A stretch of DNA of 64,000 nucleotides from an uncultured Oscillospiraceae bacterium (GCA_934573735.1 CAKTMC010000012.1:15127-79126); one strand, 5' to 3'. Positions 44,866-54,030 are shown, counted from the stretch's first letter. Program-made: numbers and translations. The notes: generated from the letters alone by a model not told the origin.

Positions 44866-45816
44866 ATGAAGGGAAAAATCGCGGTTACGGCGGCGCTGTG
44901 CGCGCTGCTTGAAATGATACTTGCCCCGCAGCAGATGATAGACAGCGCCCGTTATGCGCTTCGGCTCTGCGCAGAGCTAATAATTCCGTCGCTGTTTCCG
45001 TTCTTCGTGGTATCGGGGCTGTTAAATCGGCTCGGCTTTTCGGCGCGGCTTGCGGGAAGACTTTCACGTCCCGCGGCAAGGCTATACGGCATATCCGGCG
45101 CGGGAGCAACGGCGCTCTTTATGGGGCTTATCGGCGGATACCCTCTGGGCGCTGCTTATATCGCCGATATGCGGCGGCAGGGACTGATTTCCGCTGAGGA
45201 GGGTGAGAGGCTTATGGGCTTTTGCAATAACTCGGGTCCCGCCTTTCTCATAGGCTCCATCGGCGCCGGGGTATTCGGCTCGGCAAGGCTTGGTCTCGGG
45301 CTATATATAATACATATTTTATCCGCACTCATAACAGGGCTATTTTTCCGCGGCAGTGGGAGATATAAAGCCCAACTGCCGCATTTGCCGGAGTCGAGAG
45401 GCTCTGCGTTCATTGACTCCGTGCGGCAGGCGGCGCAGTCGATTTTGAGCGTCTGCGGCTTTATCGTCTGCTTTTGCGTGATAATAGGGCTTATGGACGC
45501 GGGCGGGTATTTTTCGCTATTTGCCGGCAGGCTCGCCGCGCTCACCGGGCTCGAGCTTCACTCCGCAAGGGCGCTGCTCTCCGGAGTTTTGGAGCTTGGA
45601 AGCGGCATAGGCGCTATGCGTGGGCTCTCCCCGAGTCCGGTAAACCTTGCAATAGCGGCGGGAATTGTCGGCTGGGGCGGCGTTTCCGTCCATTTTCAGA
45701 CCTATGCCGTTTTAGCAGAGAGTGATATAAAAGGCGACCTGCACTTGACAGGCCGCCTGATATGCTGCGCCGTATCATCGGCGCTCGGATATATATTCGG
45801 TTTGTTCTTTACTTAA
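44866..45816 (+). CDS. ylbJ: Sporulation integral membrane protein YlbJ
   Basis: 316 residues from ATG 44866 with AAGGAGGG 6 nt upstream. About eight membrane segments and two nucleoside-recognition (gate) repeats are present; the GLIGGYPLGA and FCNNSGPAFLIG motifs are typical of YlbJ. TATAAT at 44838-44843 may be its -10, without a clear -35. It diverges from yqfC, so two sporulation units share this control region. Its stop overlaps the convergent chromate-transporter stop. Confidence 0.9.
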   Translation: MKGKIAVTAALCALLEMILAPQQMIDSARYALRLCAELIIPSLFPFFVVSGLLNRLGFSARLAGRLSRPAARLYGISGAGATALFMGLIGGYPLGAAYIADMRRQGLISAEEGERLMGFCNNSGPAFLIGSIGAGVFGSARLGLGLYIIHILSALITGLFFRGSGRYKAQLPHLPESRGSAFIDSVRQAAQSILSVCGFIVCFCVIIGLMDAGGYFSLFAGRLAALTGLELHSARALLSGVLELGSGIGAMRGLSPSPVNLAIAAGIVGWGGVSVHFQTYAVLAESDIKGDLHLTGRLICCAVSSALGYIFGLFFT

Positions 45817-46391
45817 AAGCCAAACGCCACGCCGACGACTGCCGAGAATACGATAAACAGTATCGGGTGAAGCTTTTTTGTCTGCTTTACCCAGCGGGTC
45901 AGGATCAAAAGCAGGGCCGCAAGCGCCCATGCCTTGAAATTGAACAAGTCCAAAATCGCGCCGCTCACGCCGAAGGCGTCAAGGTCAAAAAGCGTAATTT
46001 TTACGACAAGCACTCCCGCCGCGGCAATCAGAGCCATAGAGCAGGGTCGAAGCCCGTAAAACGCGGAATCGACGTACTGATTTTCACGAAACGCCTTCAA
46101 AACCCTTGCGATTATAAGAATAATAATAATCGAGGGCGTAATCATGCCGAGAGTGGCGATAACGGAGCCGGGTATTCCTCCAACCGTAAAGCCGACATAT
46201 GTAGCCATGTTGACGCCTATCGGTCCGGGGGTAGATTCCGAGACCGCAATCATATCGGCAAGCTGCGCATGAGTAAACCAGCCGCTGCGATCGGAGAGGT
46301 CATACATGAAGGGCAGGGTCGCCATACCGCCACCGACGGCAAATAGCCCCGTTTTGAAAAACTCAAAAAACAGGCGAAGATACAGCATCAT
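45813..46391 (-). CDS. Chromate transporter family protein (half ChrA, second)
   Basis: 192 residues, a single CHR domain. GLFAVGGGMATLPFMYDL and SESTPGPIGVNMATYVGF are the family blocks. Short ChrA proteins work as paired halves. Its ATG overlaps the stop of the other half (ATGA), implying 1:1 synthesis. Whether the substrate is chromate is not shown; sulfate or another anion is possible. Confidence 0.88.
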   Translation of the reverse strand: MMLYLRLFFEFFKTGLFAVGGGMATLPFMYDLSDRSGWFTHAQLADMIAVSESTPGPIGVNMATYVGFTVGGIPGSVIATLGMITPSIIIILIIARVLKAFRENQYVDSAFYGLRPCSMALIAAAGVLVVKITLFDLDAFGVSGAILDLFNFKAWALAALLLILTRWVKQTKKLHPILFIVFSAVVGVAFGF

Positions 46392-46930
46392 TTACCGCGC
46401 ACCCCCATTTTTGTGAGGAATATACCGGCTGCGGCGCAGGCAATAACATAGACGACCGGGGACACGTCGAAAAACACCGAGAGGATAAACACTATCAAAA
46501 ACAGCGCAAGCGCCGCCTTATCCTTGATAGCGCCCTTCCAGAGCTTTACAACGGCATTGAAAATCAGGACGCAGACGCAAACTCGAACGCCAGCGAAGGC
46601 GTGCTTTACGGCGGGTAGATCGGCAAAATTCGTAAGCACTCCCGCGATAACGGAAATAATCACAAGCGAGGGGAACACAACGCCAAGCGTTGCGACGATG
46701 CCGCCCAGATTGCCGTAAAGCTTAAAGCCGACAAAGGTTGCGGTATTGACCGCTATCACGCCGGGCGTACACTGCGCCACGGCAAAATAGTCCATTAGTT
46801 CCTCGTTAGTTGTCCAGCTGCGATTGTCCACAAGCTCTCGCTCGAGCATGGGGAGCATAGCGTAGCCGCCGCCGAAAGTCATCACACCTATTTTGGCAAA
46901 CACCAGAAACAGGTCGATGTACTTTTTCAT
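46388..46930 (-). CDS. Chromate transporter family protein (half ChrA, first)
   Basis: 180 residues with the CHR blocks GVMTFGGGYAMLPML and AQCTPGVIAVNTATFVGF. Its ATG overlaps the phosphoglucomutase stop by 4 nt and its stop overlaps the partner half, so the three form a tight unit. Confidence 0.88.
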   Translation of the reverse strand: MKKYIDLFLVFAKIGVMTFGGGYAMLPMLERELVDNRSWTTNEELMDYFAVAQCTPGVIAVNTATFVGFKLYGNLGGIVATLGVVFPSLVIISVIAGVLTNFADLPAVKHAFAGVRVCVCVLIFNAVVKLWKGAIKDKAALALFLIVFILSVFFDVSPVVYVIACAAAGIFLTKMGVRGK

Positions 46931-48660
46931 CTCTTCAGCACCTCAATATAATGCAGATATTTATCCATGCGCCGGCTGCACTCGTCCTTGCTGCCGCCGC
47001 GAATGAGCAGATAGACCTTTATCTTCGGCTCGGTGCCGGAGGGACGGATAATAAAGCTGCTGCCGTCACGAAGCTCAAAGTACAAAACGTTCGAGCCCCA
47101 GATGGGAGTCTTGCCGACAACGCCGAGACCTGCAACGTGGATGCTGCCGTCAAGATAATCTCTCAGGCGGACGACCTCCTCGCCCTCTATCTCGACGGGC
47201 GGCTGACTGCGCAGCTCGTCCATGAGTGCCTTCATCTTCTGAAGTCCGTCAACGCCGGGCATAACGAGATTGACGGTCTTTTCCATGAACCAGCCGTATT
47301 TCTCATAGAGAGAATTCATCGCGTCAAGCAAGGTCATGCCCTGCTTATGATAATGCGCCGCCATCTCAGCAACCATCATAGACGCAGTGACCGCATCCTT
47401 ATCGCGGACGTAATCGCCCATCATATAGCCGTAGCTCTCTTCAAAGGCGAAGATATACTTGTAGCTGCCCGCAGCCTCCCACTCGGCGATACGCTCTGCC
47501 ATGAACTTAAAGCCCGTAAAGGTATCCTCAAAGTGGACGCCGTTTGCCTCGCAGACGGCTCTTGCCATACCGGTGGTGACGATGCTGGAGAGAGAGCCTG
47601 CGTTCTCGGGAAGAGTGCCGCCGGCCTTTTTCGCCTTAATAACATAGTCGAGAAGAAGAATACCCATCTGGTTTCCGGTAATGGTGACATACTCATCGCC
47701 GGAGCGAACCATGGTTCCTATTCTATCGGAGTCGGGGTCGGTGCCGATGATAAGGTCGCTTCCGACCTTCTTTGCAAGGTCAACGGCAAGGTAGAAGCCC
47801 TCGGGATTTTCCGGGTTTGGGCTTTCAACGGTCGGGAAGCTGCCATCAATGACCATCTGCTCGGGCACGCAGTAGAGATGCTTTATACCCAGACGGTGCA
47901 GCACCTCGGGAACGAGCTTATAGCCGCAGCCGTGGAAGGGAGTATAAACTATCTTGAAATCGTCGGCAACGTCGGCGACAGCCTGCTTGTCAATGGCCAT
48001 ATTGAGAACCTGCTGCATAAAGAGCTCATCGGTCTCCTCGCCCATCAGCTCGATTTTGCCGCTTTTAACCGCCTCGTTATAGTCGCAGGTCTTAAAGCCG
48101 GTGAAGATGTCGATCTCCTCCATCTGCTTTGCAATGGCCTCGGCCTTCTGCGGCGGGAGCTGCGCTCCGTCAGACCAGTAGACCTTATAGCCGTTATATT
48201 CCTTGGGGTTATGGCTGGCGGTGATATTAAGCCCTGCGGCAGTGCCGTAATGCAAAACGGCAAAGCTCAGCTCCGGCGTCGGGCGCAGGGACTCAAACAG
48301 GCGAACCTTGATGCCGTTTGCGGCCATGACGCAGGCGGCCTCCTCCGCAAAGCGGCGGCCGTTGGTACGGCAGTCATGCGCGATGGCAATACCGCGCTCG
48401 GCAGCCTCCGCGCCCTCCTCAAGAATGACGTTTGCGAAGGCCTGAGTGGCATGACGGATAATATGGATATTCATGTTGTGCAGACCGAGCTTCATTGTGC
48501 CGCGCAGACCGGCGGTACCGAATTCCAGCGGGGCGAAGAAACGGCTCTCTATCTCCTTTTCGTCGCCGGAGATGGAATTGAGCTCCTTCCACTCCTCCTC
48601 GCTGAGTGCAGGGCTGTCAAGCCAGCGCTGATATTCTTCTCTGAAATTGCCATTAGTCAT
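46927..48660 (-). CDS. Phosphoglucomutase/phosphomannomutase
   Basis: 577 residues, the length of PgcA-type alpha-phosphohexomutases. FGTAGLRGTM near the start, the phosphoserine loop TASHNPKEYNGYKVYW (about residue 142), the metal loop GTDPDSDRIG (about 300), the sugar loop FEESYGYMMGD and the C-terminal RPSGTEPKIKVY are all in order. It interconverts glucose-1- and glucose-6-phosphate. Confidence 0.95.
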   Translation of the reverse strand: MTNGNFREEYQRWLDSPALSEEEWKELNSISGDEKEIESRFFAPLEFGTAGLRGTMKLGLHNMNIHIIRHATQAFANVILEEGAEAAERGIAIAHDCRTNGRRFAEEAACVMAANGIKVRLFESLRPTPELSFAVLHYGTAAGLNITASHNPKEYNGYKVYWSDGAQLPPQKAEAIAKQMEEIDIFTGFKTCDYNEAVKSGKIELMGEETDELFMQQVLNMAIDKQAVADVADDFKIVYTPFHGCGYKLVPEVLHRLGIKHLYCVPEQMVIDGSFPTVESPNPENPEGFYLAVDLAKKVGSDLIIGTDPDSDRIGTMVRSGDEYVTITGNQMGILLLDYVIKAKKAGGTLPENAGSLSSIVTTGMARAVCEANGVHFEDTFTGFKFMAERIAEWEAAGSYKYIFAFEESYGYMMGDYVRDKDAVTASMMVAEMAAHYHKQGMTLLDAMNSLYEKYGWFMEKTVNLVMPGVDGLQKMKALMDELRSQPPVEIEGEEVVRLRDYLDGSIHVAGLGVVGKTPIWGSNVLYFELRDGSSFIIRPSGTEPKIKVYLLIRGGSKDECSRRMDKYLHYIEVLKR

Positions 48661-48976
48661 CTTCTTCTACAACTCCTTCTTCATTGCAAAGCGCTACAGC
48701 ATCTTCATACATTGATTCGGGCACAAGTATGTCCACGCCCTGACCGCTCATGCCCAGTATCAGCTTGCCGAAGCAGCCGTCGCCGGGATAAGCTCTAAGG
48801 CAAGGGATACCGTATGCCTCAAGCATATTTATTTTGAGCTCATCGCTCATATCAACACTTTCACAGGTGCAAAGACGCACCGGCTTCTCCGGTTCGCCGT
48901 CGGCACCCTTCGGCCAGCGCTCAAGAAGGCCGCCGTAGCTTTCACGCCCCCACAGGCTCTTGTCGTTTTCGTCCAT
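48653..48976 (-). CDS. DUF2007-like putative signal-transducing protein
   Basis: 107 residues. The core LCTCESVDMSDELKINMLEAYGIPC...GVDILVPESMYEDAVAL resembles DUF2007 (a small ACT-like alpha/beta fold). It overlaps the phosphoglucomutase start by 8 nt, so the two are coupled. The function is unknown. Confidence 0.72.
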   Translation of the reverse strand: MDENDKSLWGRESYGGLLERWPKGADGEPEKPVRLCTCESVDMSDELKINMLEAYGIPCLRAYPGDGCFGKLILGMSGQGVDILVPESMYEDAVALCNEEGVVEEDD

Positions 48977-49000
48977 ATGGCCGCTCCTCTCCTATTATAG

Positions 49001-49483
49001 CTATTTATGATATCGAGAGCCCTCGTTTATCTTAAAGGCTCTGTATATCTGCTCGGCGAGCATAACGCGCGCGAGATGATGCGGGAAGGTCATCTTCGAC
49101 ATGCTCAGTCTCAAATCGGCGCGCTTTTTAACGCTCGGCGACAGACCGAAGGAGCCGCCGATGACAAAGCAGAGCTTTGACCTGCCCGAGAGCGCCTGAC
49201 GCGCGGTAAGCTCCGCGAGCGCCTCGCTGCTCATCTGGCTTCCCTCAACGCACATTGCAATAAAATATGCGTCCTGCGCCACATTTTTAAGTATCTCCGC
49301 CGCTTCCTTTTCGAGCGCCGCGTCTATCTCCTTTTGCGAGGGAGAGTCGCTGAGCCTCGTTTCGGAAAGCTCGATACATTCAAATTTGCAGTATGCGCCA
49401 AGACGCTTGGAGTATTCCGAAAAAGCGTCTATATAAAACCTTTCGCGCATTTTACCGACGCATATAAGCTTTACCGCAAGCAT
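49001..49483 (-). CDS. rlmH: 23S rRNA pseudouridine-1915 N3-methyltransferase
   Basis: 160 residues. LICVGKMRERFY, FVIGGSFGLS (SPOUT knot), MTFPHHLARVMLAEQIYRAFKI and the terminal YHK are conserved. It overlaps yycJ by 13 nt. The 3' end shows no inserted element or duplicated attachment repeat. Confidence 0.96.
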   Translation of the reverse strand: MLAVKLICVGKMRERFYIDAFSEYSKRLGAYCKFECIELSETRLSDSPSQKEIDAALEKEAAEILKNVAQDAYFIAMCVEGSQMSSEALAELTARQALSGRSKLCFVIGGSFGLSPSVKKRADLRLSMSKMTFPHHLARVMLAEQIYRAFKINEGSRYHK

Positions 49484-50259
49484 GGCTCCTCCCTCTTGAC
49501 CTCAAGCTGGAGGCAGCCCAGAATCGGTGCAAAATACAGCTCCGCATCCGTTCCGCTGAGCGCCTGCTCTGCGGCGTACATCGCCCGCGCCGGAGTGTTG
49601 TTCTCGCAGCTGAGATGCCCTAAGACGATGCGCTTCGTGCCCTTATCCGCAAGCGTCCGCGCAAGGCTCGCGCAGTTCTCGTTGGATAAATGCCCATGGT
49701 CGGATAGAATACGACGCTTGAGATGATAAGGATAGGGACCATAGCGGAGCATGTCCTCATCGTGGTTTGCCTCGATAAGCACGGTATCCGCGCCGCAAAG
49801 CCCGTCAATCACCTCATCCGTGACCATGCCCATATCGGTCGCATGGGCGTAGACCGCGCCGTCTCCGGCAACATGATAGCCAACGCTTTCATCGGTGTCA
49901 TGCGGGGTATGGAACGCTCGAATTCTAAGCCCTTCTATCGAAAACTCCTCGCCCACGGGGATGATATGCATCGCGCTCTCCGCCTCGGGCAGAGAACCGC
50001 AGAGCCTATTTGCAACAGTATGCGGCGCATAAAGCTGCACATCATGGTGCTTGAGCAGCACTTTCAGCCCTGAAATATGATCGGAGTGCTCATGAGTAAT
50101 AAGCACTCCGCCGATATCGCGCATAGTGAGATCCATCTGCGCAAGACCGCCGACGATCCTGCGCATGGAAATTCCGGCGTCAATAAGTATATTCGTGCCG
50201 CCGCCCGAGAGCAGCAGGCAATTACCGCTGGAGCCGCTGGCAAAAACACAGACCTTCAT
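49471..50259 (-). CDS. yycJ: Metallo-beta-lactamase fold hydrolase (YycJ/WalJ)
   Basis: 262 residues. The N-terminal ASGSSGNCLLL, the metal motif THEHSDHISGL and the C-terminal VLGHLSCENNTP identify the YycJ group, a 5'-3' DNA exonuclease-like family linked to wall stress and DNA repair. The walKR genes are not beside it. The ATG overlaps the murA stop in TGATG. Confidence 0.92.
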   Translation of the reverse strand: MKVCVFASGSSGNCLLLSGGGTNILIDAGISMRRIVGGLAQMDLTMRDIGGVLITHEHSDHISGLKVLLKHHDVQLYAPHTVANRLCGSLPEAESAMHIIPVGEEFSIEGLRIRAFHTPHDTDESVGYHVAGDGAVYAHATDMGMVTDEVIDGLCGADTVLIEANHDEDMLRYGPYPYHLKRRILSDHGHLSNENCASLARTLADKGTKRIVLGHLSCENNTPARAMYAAEQALSGTDAELYFAPILGCLQLEVKREEPCLR

Positions 50260-51560
50260 CAGCTAACGGATATTACCTTTTCGGGCATATCATCGTCGGG
50301 AAAGCTGACAATTTCTATATCGGCGCCCAGAGCCTTGAGCTTACCGACAAAGTTTTCGTATCCGCGCTCTATATAATGAATGTCCTCGACCTCGGTCACG
50401 CCGCTTGCGCATAGTCCGGCAATGACCATAGCCGCGCCCGCACGCAAATCGCAGGCGTGAACCAGAGCGCCGGTCAGCCGGGTATCGCCCTCAAACACGG
50501 CGACACGCCCGTCGACCTGTACCTCCGCGCCCATTTTGCGAAGCTCGTTGACATATTTAAATCTGTTGTCATAGATGCCCTCCGTAATAACGGAGGTGCC
50601 TCTTGCGATACATAGCAGCGCACCCATCTGCGGCTGCATATCAGTCGGGAAGCCGGGATAGGGCAGCGTCTTGATGTTTGCCTTGCGCAGACTGCTCGCG
50701 CCCTTTACGAGCACGGAGTCCTCGTACTCCTGAACGATGGTGCCCGTCTCGCGGAGCTTTGCGCTGATGCACTCCAGATGCTTGGGGATGACGTTCTTGA
50801 CAAGCACCTCACCGCCCGTAGCGGCAGCAGCGACCATGTAGGTTCCCGCCTCTATCTGATCGGGAATTATCGTATAGGTGCCGCCGTGCAGCTTCTCAAC
50901 GCCGTTTACCTTGACGGTATCGGTACCCGCGCCGCGGATATCCGCGCCCATGGAGTTGAGGAAGTTTGCAAGATCGACAATATGCGGCTCACGCGCCGCA
51001 TTTTCTATTATGGTGCGTCCCTGCGCAAGAGTTGCGGCAAGGATAATGTTCATCGTAGCGCCGACGGAGACCTTATCAAGATATATTCTGGTCCCGTGGA
51101 GCTTGCCGTCACGCGCCGTGGCATAGACATAGCCGCCGCGCACGTCAACGTCAGCGCCAAGCGCGGTCATGCCCTTGATATGCTGGTCAATAGGACGAAC
51201 GCCGAAATTACAGCCGCCGGGCATTGTGGTCTTTGCAGTGCCAAAGCGGCCGAGCATAGCGCCGATAAGATAATATGAGGCTCTTATCTTGCGCATGAGG
51301 TCATAGGGAGCATCGCTGTAATGCACGTTAGTGCAGTCGATTTCTATCGTGGATTTATTTATATATCTTACCTTGCCGCCGAGATCGGAGAGAATGGTAA
51401 GAAGCATATCCGTATCGCTTATCTGGGGGAGGTTCTCTATACGGCAAACGCCGTCAACCATCAGAGCTGCCGGAATAATTGCAACAGCGGCGTTTTTTGC
51501 CCCGCTAATCTCGACCTCGCCGTGCAGCACACTGCCGCCCTTAATAACGTATTTTTCCAA
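50259..51560 (-). CDS. murA: UDP-N-acetylglucosamine 1-carboxyvinyltransferase (second copy)
   Basis: 433 residues. The catalytic Cys is in MPGGCNFGVRPIDQH; GAKNAAVAI, LPYPGFPTDMQPQ and EGIYDNRF are the other blocks. It is clearly diverged from the dcw copy at 23318-24568. Low-GC Gram-positives often carry two MurA enzymes; this one lies with yycJ and rlmH and has its own promoter. Confidence 0.95.
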   Translation of the reverse strand: MEKYVIKGGSVLHGEVEISGAKNAAVAIIPAALMVDGVCRIENLPQISDTDMLLTILSDLGGKVRYINKSTIEIDCTNVHYSDAPYDLMRKIRASYYLIGAMLGRFGTAKTTMPGGCNFGVRPIDQHIKGMTALGADVDVRGGYVYATARDGKLHGTRIYLDKVSVGATMNIILAATLAQGRTIIENAAREPHIVDLANFLNSMGADIRGAGTDTVKVNGVEKLHGGTYTIIPDQIEAGTYMVAAAATGGEVLVKNVIPKHLECISAKLRETGTIVQEYEDSVLVKGASSLRKANIKTLPYPGFPTDMQPQMGALLCIARGTSVITEGIYDNRFKYVNELRKMGAEVQVDGRVAVFEGDTRLTGALVHACDLRAGAAMVIAGLCASGVTEVEDIHYIERGYENFVGKLKALGADIEIVSFPDDDMPEKVISVS

Positions 51561-51586
51561 GAGTGTACACCTTCCAATTCTAAAAG

Positions 51587-51649
51587 GGTGATTTTATTAC
51601 TACTAAATCACCGATTTTTGATTTTAACACAAAAAGCGCGAATTGGCAA
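51587..51649 (-). promoter_or_regulatory. Promoter and leader hairpin of the second murA
   Basis: Minus strand TTGCCA (51644-51649) and TAAAAT (51621-51626) with a 17-bp spacer. An 8-bp hairpin (51587-51594 with 51605-51612) lies near the 5' end of the transcript. Confidence 0.5.
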
Positions 51650-51669
51650 CTATTATTCTTTATATGTAT

Positions 51670-52215
51670 TCAGTCCCACTCGGCTTCAAGAAATTTCTCC
51701 GCCTTGAGCACCGCGACTATGGTTTTCCCGTCGTCTATATCGCCCGACATGACCATGTCGGAGATGTCCCTGAGTCTGTGCTTTTCAACGTACAAAAATT
51801 CGTCCTCATCCGGGTGACTCTCTCCCGCGTGAAGCCCGAGCGCGAGATAAATATGCAAAAGCTCTGTCGAAAAGCCGGGAGATGTGCAGCAGGCGCCGAG
51901 AGATATCATCCTGTCTGCCGAAAAGCCCGTTTCCTCTGAAAGCTCGCGCACGGCACATTCAAGCGGATCTTCACCGTATTCAAGCTTCCCCGCCGGCGCC
52001 TCGAGCATCATTCTCTGGAAGGGATAACGAAACTGGCGCACCATGTAGCAGTTTCCCTCATCGTCAACCGGCAGCACGGTCACGCCGCCGGGATGCTCAA
52101 CGACCTCGCGGCGGACAATATCTCCGTTTATAAGCTCCGCCCTGTCAAGGCGCACATTGACTATGACCCCCCTGTATTTTTCCTCACCGTCTACACGTTT
52201 TTCCGTATAATCCAT
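51670..52215 (-). CDS. NUDIX hydrolase (ADP-ribose pyrophosphatase type)
   Basis: 181 residues from ATG 52215. The Nudix box GKLEYGEDPLECAVRELSEETGF matches the Gx5Ex7REUxEExGU pattern. GGVTVLPVDDEGNCYMVRQFRYP before it and the TSPGFSTELLHIYLA segment after it are typical of the ADP-ribose pyrophosphatase (NudF) group. The substrate is inferred. Confidence 0.9.
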   Translation of the reverse strand: MDYTEKRVDGEEKYRGVIVNVRLDRAELINGDIVRREVVEHPGGVTVLPVDDEGNCYMVRQFRYPFQRMMLEAPAGKLEYGEDPLECAVRELSEETGFSADRMISLGACCTSPGFSTELLHIYLALGLHAGESHPDEDEFLYVEKHRLRDISDMVMSGDIDDGKTIVAVLKAEKFLEAEWD

Positions 52216-52392
52216 GATAGTCACTTCCGCAAAATAATTTGATTTACATAATGTGCTATCAGTATAGCATATTCCTTCGTTGATTTCCATATGTTTTTGC
52301 TGAAAAAGCAGAAATATTTATGTTAAATTACGAGCGATAGCCCCTCAAAATATATTATAATCAGTCTGAGCTAAAAATTCACAGATTTTTAT

Positions 52393-52420
52393 TTGATTTT
52401 GCATTTTACTGTGCTATAAT
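52393..52420 (+). promoter_or_regulatory. Promoter for smpB
   Basis: TTGATT (52393-52398) and TATAAT (52415-52420), 16-bp spacer, 26 bp before TTG 52447. Confidence 0.6.
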
Positions 52421-52446
52421 AGCTAAGCTGAAAGGATGTGAGACGC

Positions 52447-52920
52447 TTGGCCGCAAAGAAGCTCGGCATGAAGGAGATAACGACAAACCGCAAGGCATTC
52501 CACGAGTACTTCGTGCTGGAGCGATTTGAAGCAGGCATTGAGCTTGCCGGAACCGAGGTCAAGTCCATCCGCGCAGGCAACGTCAATCTCAAGGATACCT
52601 TCTGCACGATAAAGGACGGGGAGCTTTTCGTGCGCGGAATGCATATCAGTCCCTATGAGCACGGCAATATTTTCAATAAAGACCCTGTCAGACCGCGCAG
52701 ACTTCTCATGCACAAGAGGGAAATCGTCAAGCTGAACTCCCGTATTATGCAGGACGGCGTTGCGCTCATCCCGTTGTCGCTGTATTTTAAGGACAGCCGG
52801 GTAAAGCTTGAGCTTGGTCTGTGCAAGGGCAAAAAGCTGCATGATAAGCGCGACAGCGAGGCGGAGCGCCAGAGCAAGCGTGATATTGATAGAATATTAA
52901 AGGAGAAAAATTACCAATGA
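52447..52920 (+). CDS. smpB: SsrA-binding protein SmpB
   Basis: 157 residues. TTG 52447 is chosen because AAAGGA lies 10 nt upstream; GTG 52438 would be only 1 nt from it. TTNRKAFHEYFVLERFEAGIEL, GTEVKSIRAG, and the C-terminal KGKKLHDKRDSEAERQSKRDIDR tail are SmpB features. It delivers tmRNA to stalled ribosomes; ssrA lies about 570 nt downstream. Confidence 0.96.
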   Translation: MAAKKLGMKEITTNRKAFHEYFVLERFEAGIELAGTEVKSIRAGNVNLKDTFCTIKDGELFVRGMHISPYEHGNIFNKDPVRPRRLLMHKREIVKLNSRIMQDGVALIPLSLYFKDSRVKLELGLCKGKKLHDKRDSEAERQSKRDIDRILKEKNYQ

Positions 52921-53435
52921 GCAATCCTATCGTTACTTTTGAGATGGAAAACGGCGACATTATCAAGGCTGAGCTTTATCCTGAGATAGCGCCGAACACC
53001 GTCAATAACTTCATCTCTCTTGTCAGCAATGGCTTTTACGACGGCCTTATCTTCCATCGTGTCATTCCCGGCTTCATGATTCAGGGCGGCGACCCGAAGG
53101 GCTCCGGCGTCGGCGGCCCCGGCTACTGCATCAGAGGCGAGTTCACCGCAAACGGCTTTGAGAATAATCTCAAGCACGACCGCGGCGTTCTTTCTATGGC
53201 GCGCACCATGGCGGCAAACTCCGCTGGCAGCCAGTTCTTTATCATGCATGAAAACTCTCCGCATCTTGACGGGCAGTACGCAGCCTTCGGTAAGGTCATT
53301 GAGGGCATTGAGGCGGTTGACACCATAGCAAACACCCGTACCGATTACAATGACAAGCCCAGAACTCCGCAGGTCATGAAAAAGGTCACGGTTGAGACCT
53401 TCGGCGTAGATTATCCCGCACCTAAGAAGTGCTGA
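52917..53435 (+). CDS. Cyclophilin-type peptidyl-prolyl isomerase
   Basis: 172 residues. The catalytic Arg is in FHRVIPGFMIQGGDP; GSQFFIMHE and LDGQYAAFGKV complete the active site. No signal peptide, so cytosolic. It overlaps smpB by 4 nt (ATGA), placing it within the trans-translation unit. Confidence 0.95.
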   Translation: MSNPIVTFEMENGDIIKAELYPEIAPNTVNNFISLVSNGFYDGLIFHRVIPGFMIQGGDPKGSGVGGPGYCIRGEFTANGFENNLKHDRGVLSMARTMAANSAGSQFFIMHENSPHLDGQYAAFGKVIEGIEAVDTIANTRTDYNDKPRTPQVMKKVTVETFGVDYPAPKKC

Positions 53436-53489
53436 TTTAGTTTAATTTAATTTCCCGCGGCGATGCCTGATAAACGTCGCCGCTTATAT

Positions 53490-53839
53490 GGGGATGCACT
53501 GGTTTCGACGGGGGCGTGGAGGCAGGAATAGCGGGCGGATGCGCCTGACATCCATAAAACGGGCAAAACTTATAAATTAAAGAACAACGATAATACTGTT
53601 CTTCTCGCTGCTTAATTAGCGAGCGTTCCACCTGAGAGGACCACGGCTTGGGATGGGGCGTCGATTAGTGGTGAACGTGAGCGCGCAAAGCTTTGAGCGC
53701 GCCATGTATTATGAAGCTACCAAGCTCCTGAGCGTGACGGCCTGCGCAGGGGCGAGGGAATGTAAATGACCGTCTGCGCCCGGAGAGGTTCCTGTTAAAG
53801 TGCTTTCGGACGGGGGTTCGATTCTCCCCATCTCCACCA
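53490..53839 (+). ncRNA. ssrA: Transfer-messenger RNA
   Basis: 350 nt with encoded CCA. The acceptor stem pairs GGGGATG (53490-53496) with CATCTCC (53829-53835), one G-U pair. The 3' T-arm contains GGTTCGATTC. The tag frame starts at GGC 53562 and ends at TAA 53613-53615; with the tRNA-borne alanine the tag would be AGKTYKLKNNDNTVLLAA, ending in the degradation signal LAA type. The 3' end is the left attachment site of the element that follows. A GC hairpin (53457-53483) lies just before the 5' end. Confidence 0.96.
53817..53839 (+). repeat. attL: tmRNA 3' end direct repeat
   Basis: 23 bp covering the T-arm end, acceptor strand and CCA of tmRNA. The copy at 59797-59819 matches 22 of 23 bases. 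Tyrosine integrases commonly use tRNA and tmRNA 3' ends. Confidence 0.88.
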
Positions 53840-53842
53840 TTT

Positions 53843-53875
53843 ATGGGTTTTCGCGTAATAAACGCGGAAGCCCAT
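53843..53875 (+). terminator. Terminator of ssrA, lying inside the element
   Basis: 14-nt arms (53843-53856, 53862-53875) with two G-U pairs, a 5-nt loop and TTTTT after. It sits beyond attL, so the integrated element now supplies the terminator of tmRNA. Confidence 0.75.
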
Positions 53876-54005
53876 TTTTATTTGTCAAATCCCGCAAAGC
53901 CTTGATATATCAGTATTTTTCAGCTTGTAGATTTTTCCTTGTTGTCTATATTCTTGGAACTTTTTCCTGCTTTTTAGTCAACCTGACTAACGTTCCGGAA
54001 AATTT

Positions 54006-54025
54006 TGTGCCACGGATTGTGCCAC
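54006..54025 (+). repeat. Left paired TGTGCCAC repeats (putative integrase arm sites)
   Basis: TGTGCCAC at 54006-54013 and 54018-54025, 12 bp apart, just upstream of the integrase -35 box. The same pair, with the same spacing and orientation, lies at 59736-59755. Confidence 0.65.
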
Positions 54026-54030
54026 AGATA

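Noticed and set aside
46951..48798. Long open frame (615 codons) antisense to the phosphoglucomutase gene
   Set aside because: It mirrors the codon bias of a well-conserved gene on the other strand, has no ribosome site and reads as Leu/His-rich nonsense with no known motif.
49001..49030. SCC-type insertion at the 3' end of rlmH
   Set aside because: The rlmH end is intact and the neighbouring gene is ordinary chromosome; no repeated att sequence was seen.
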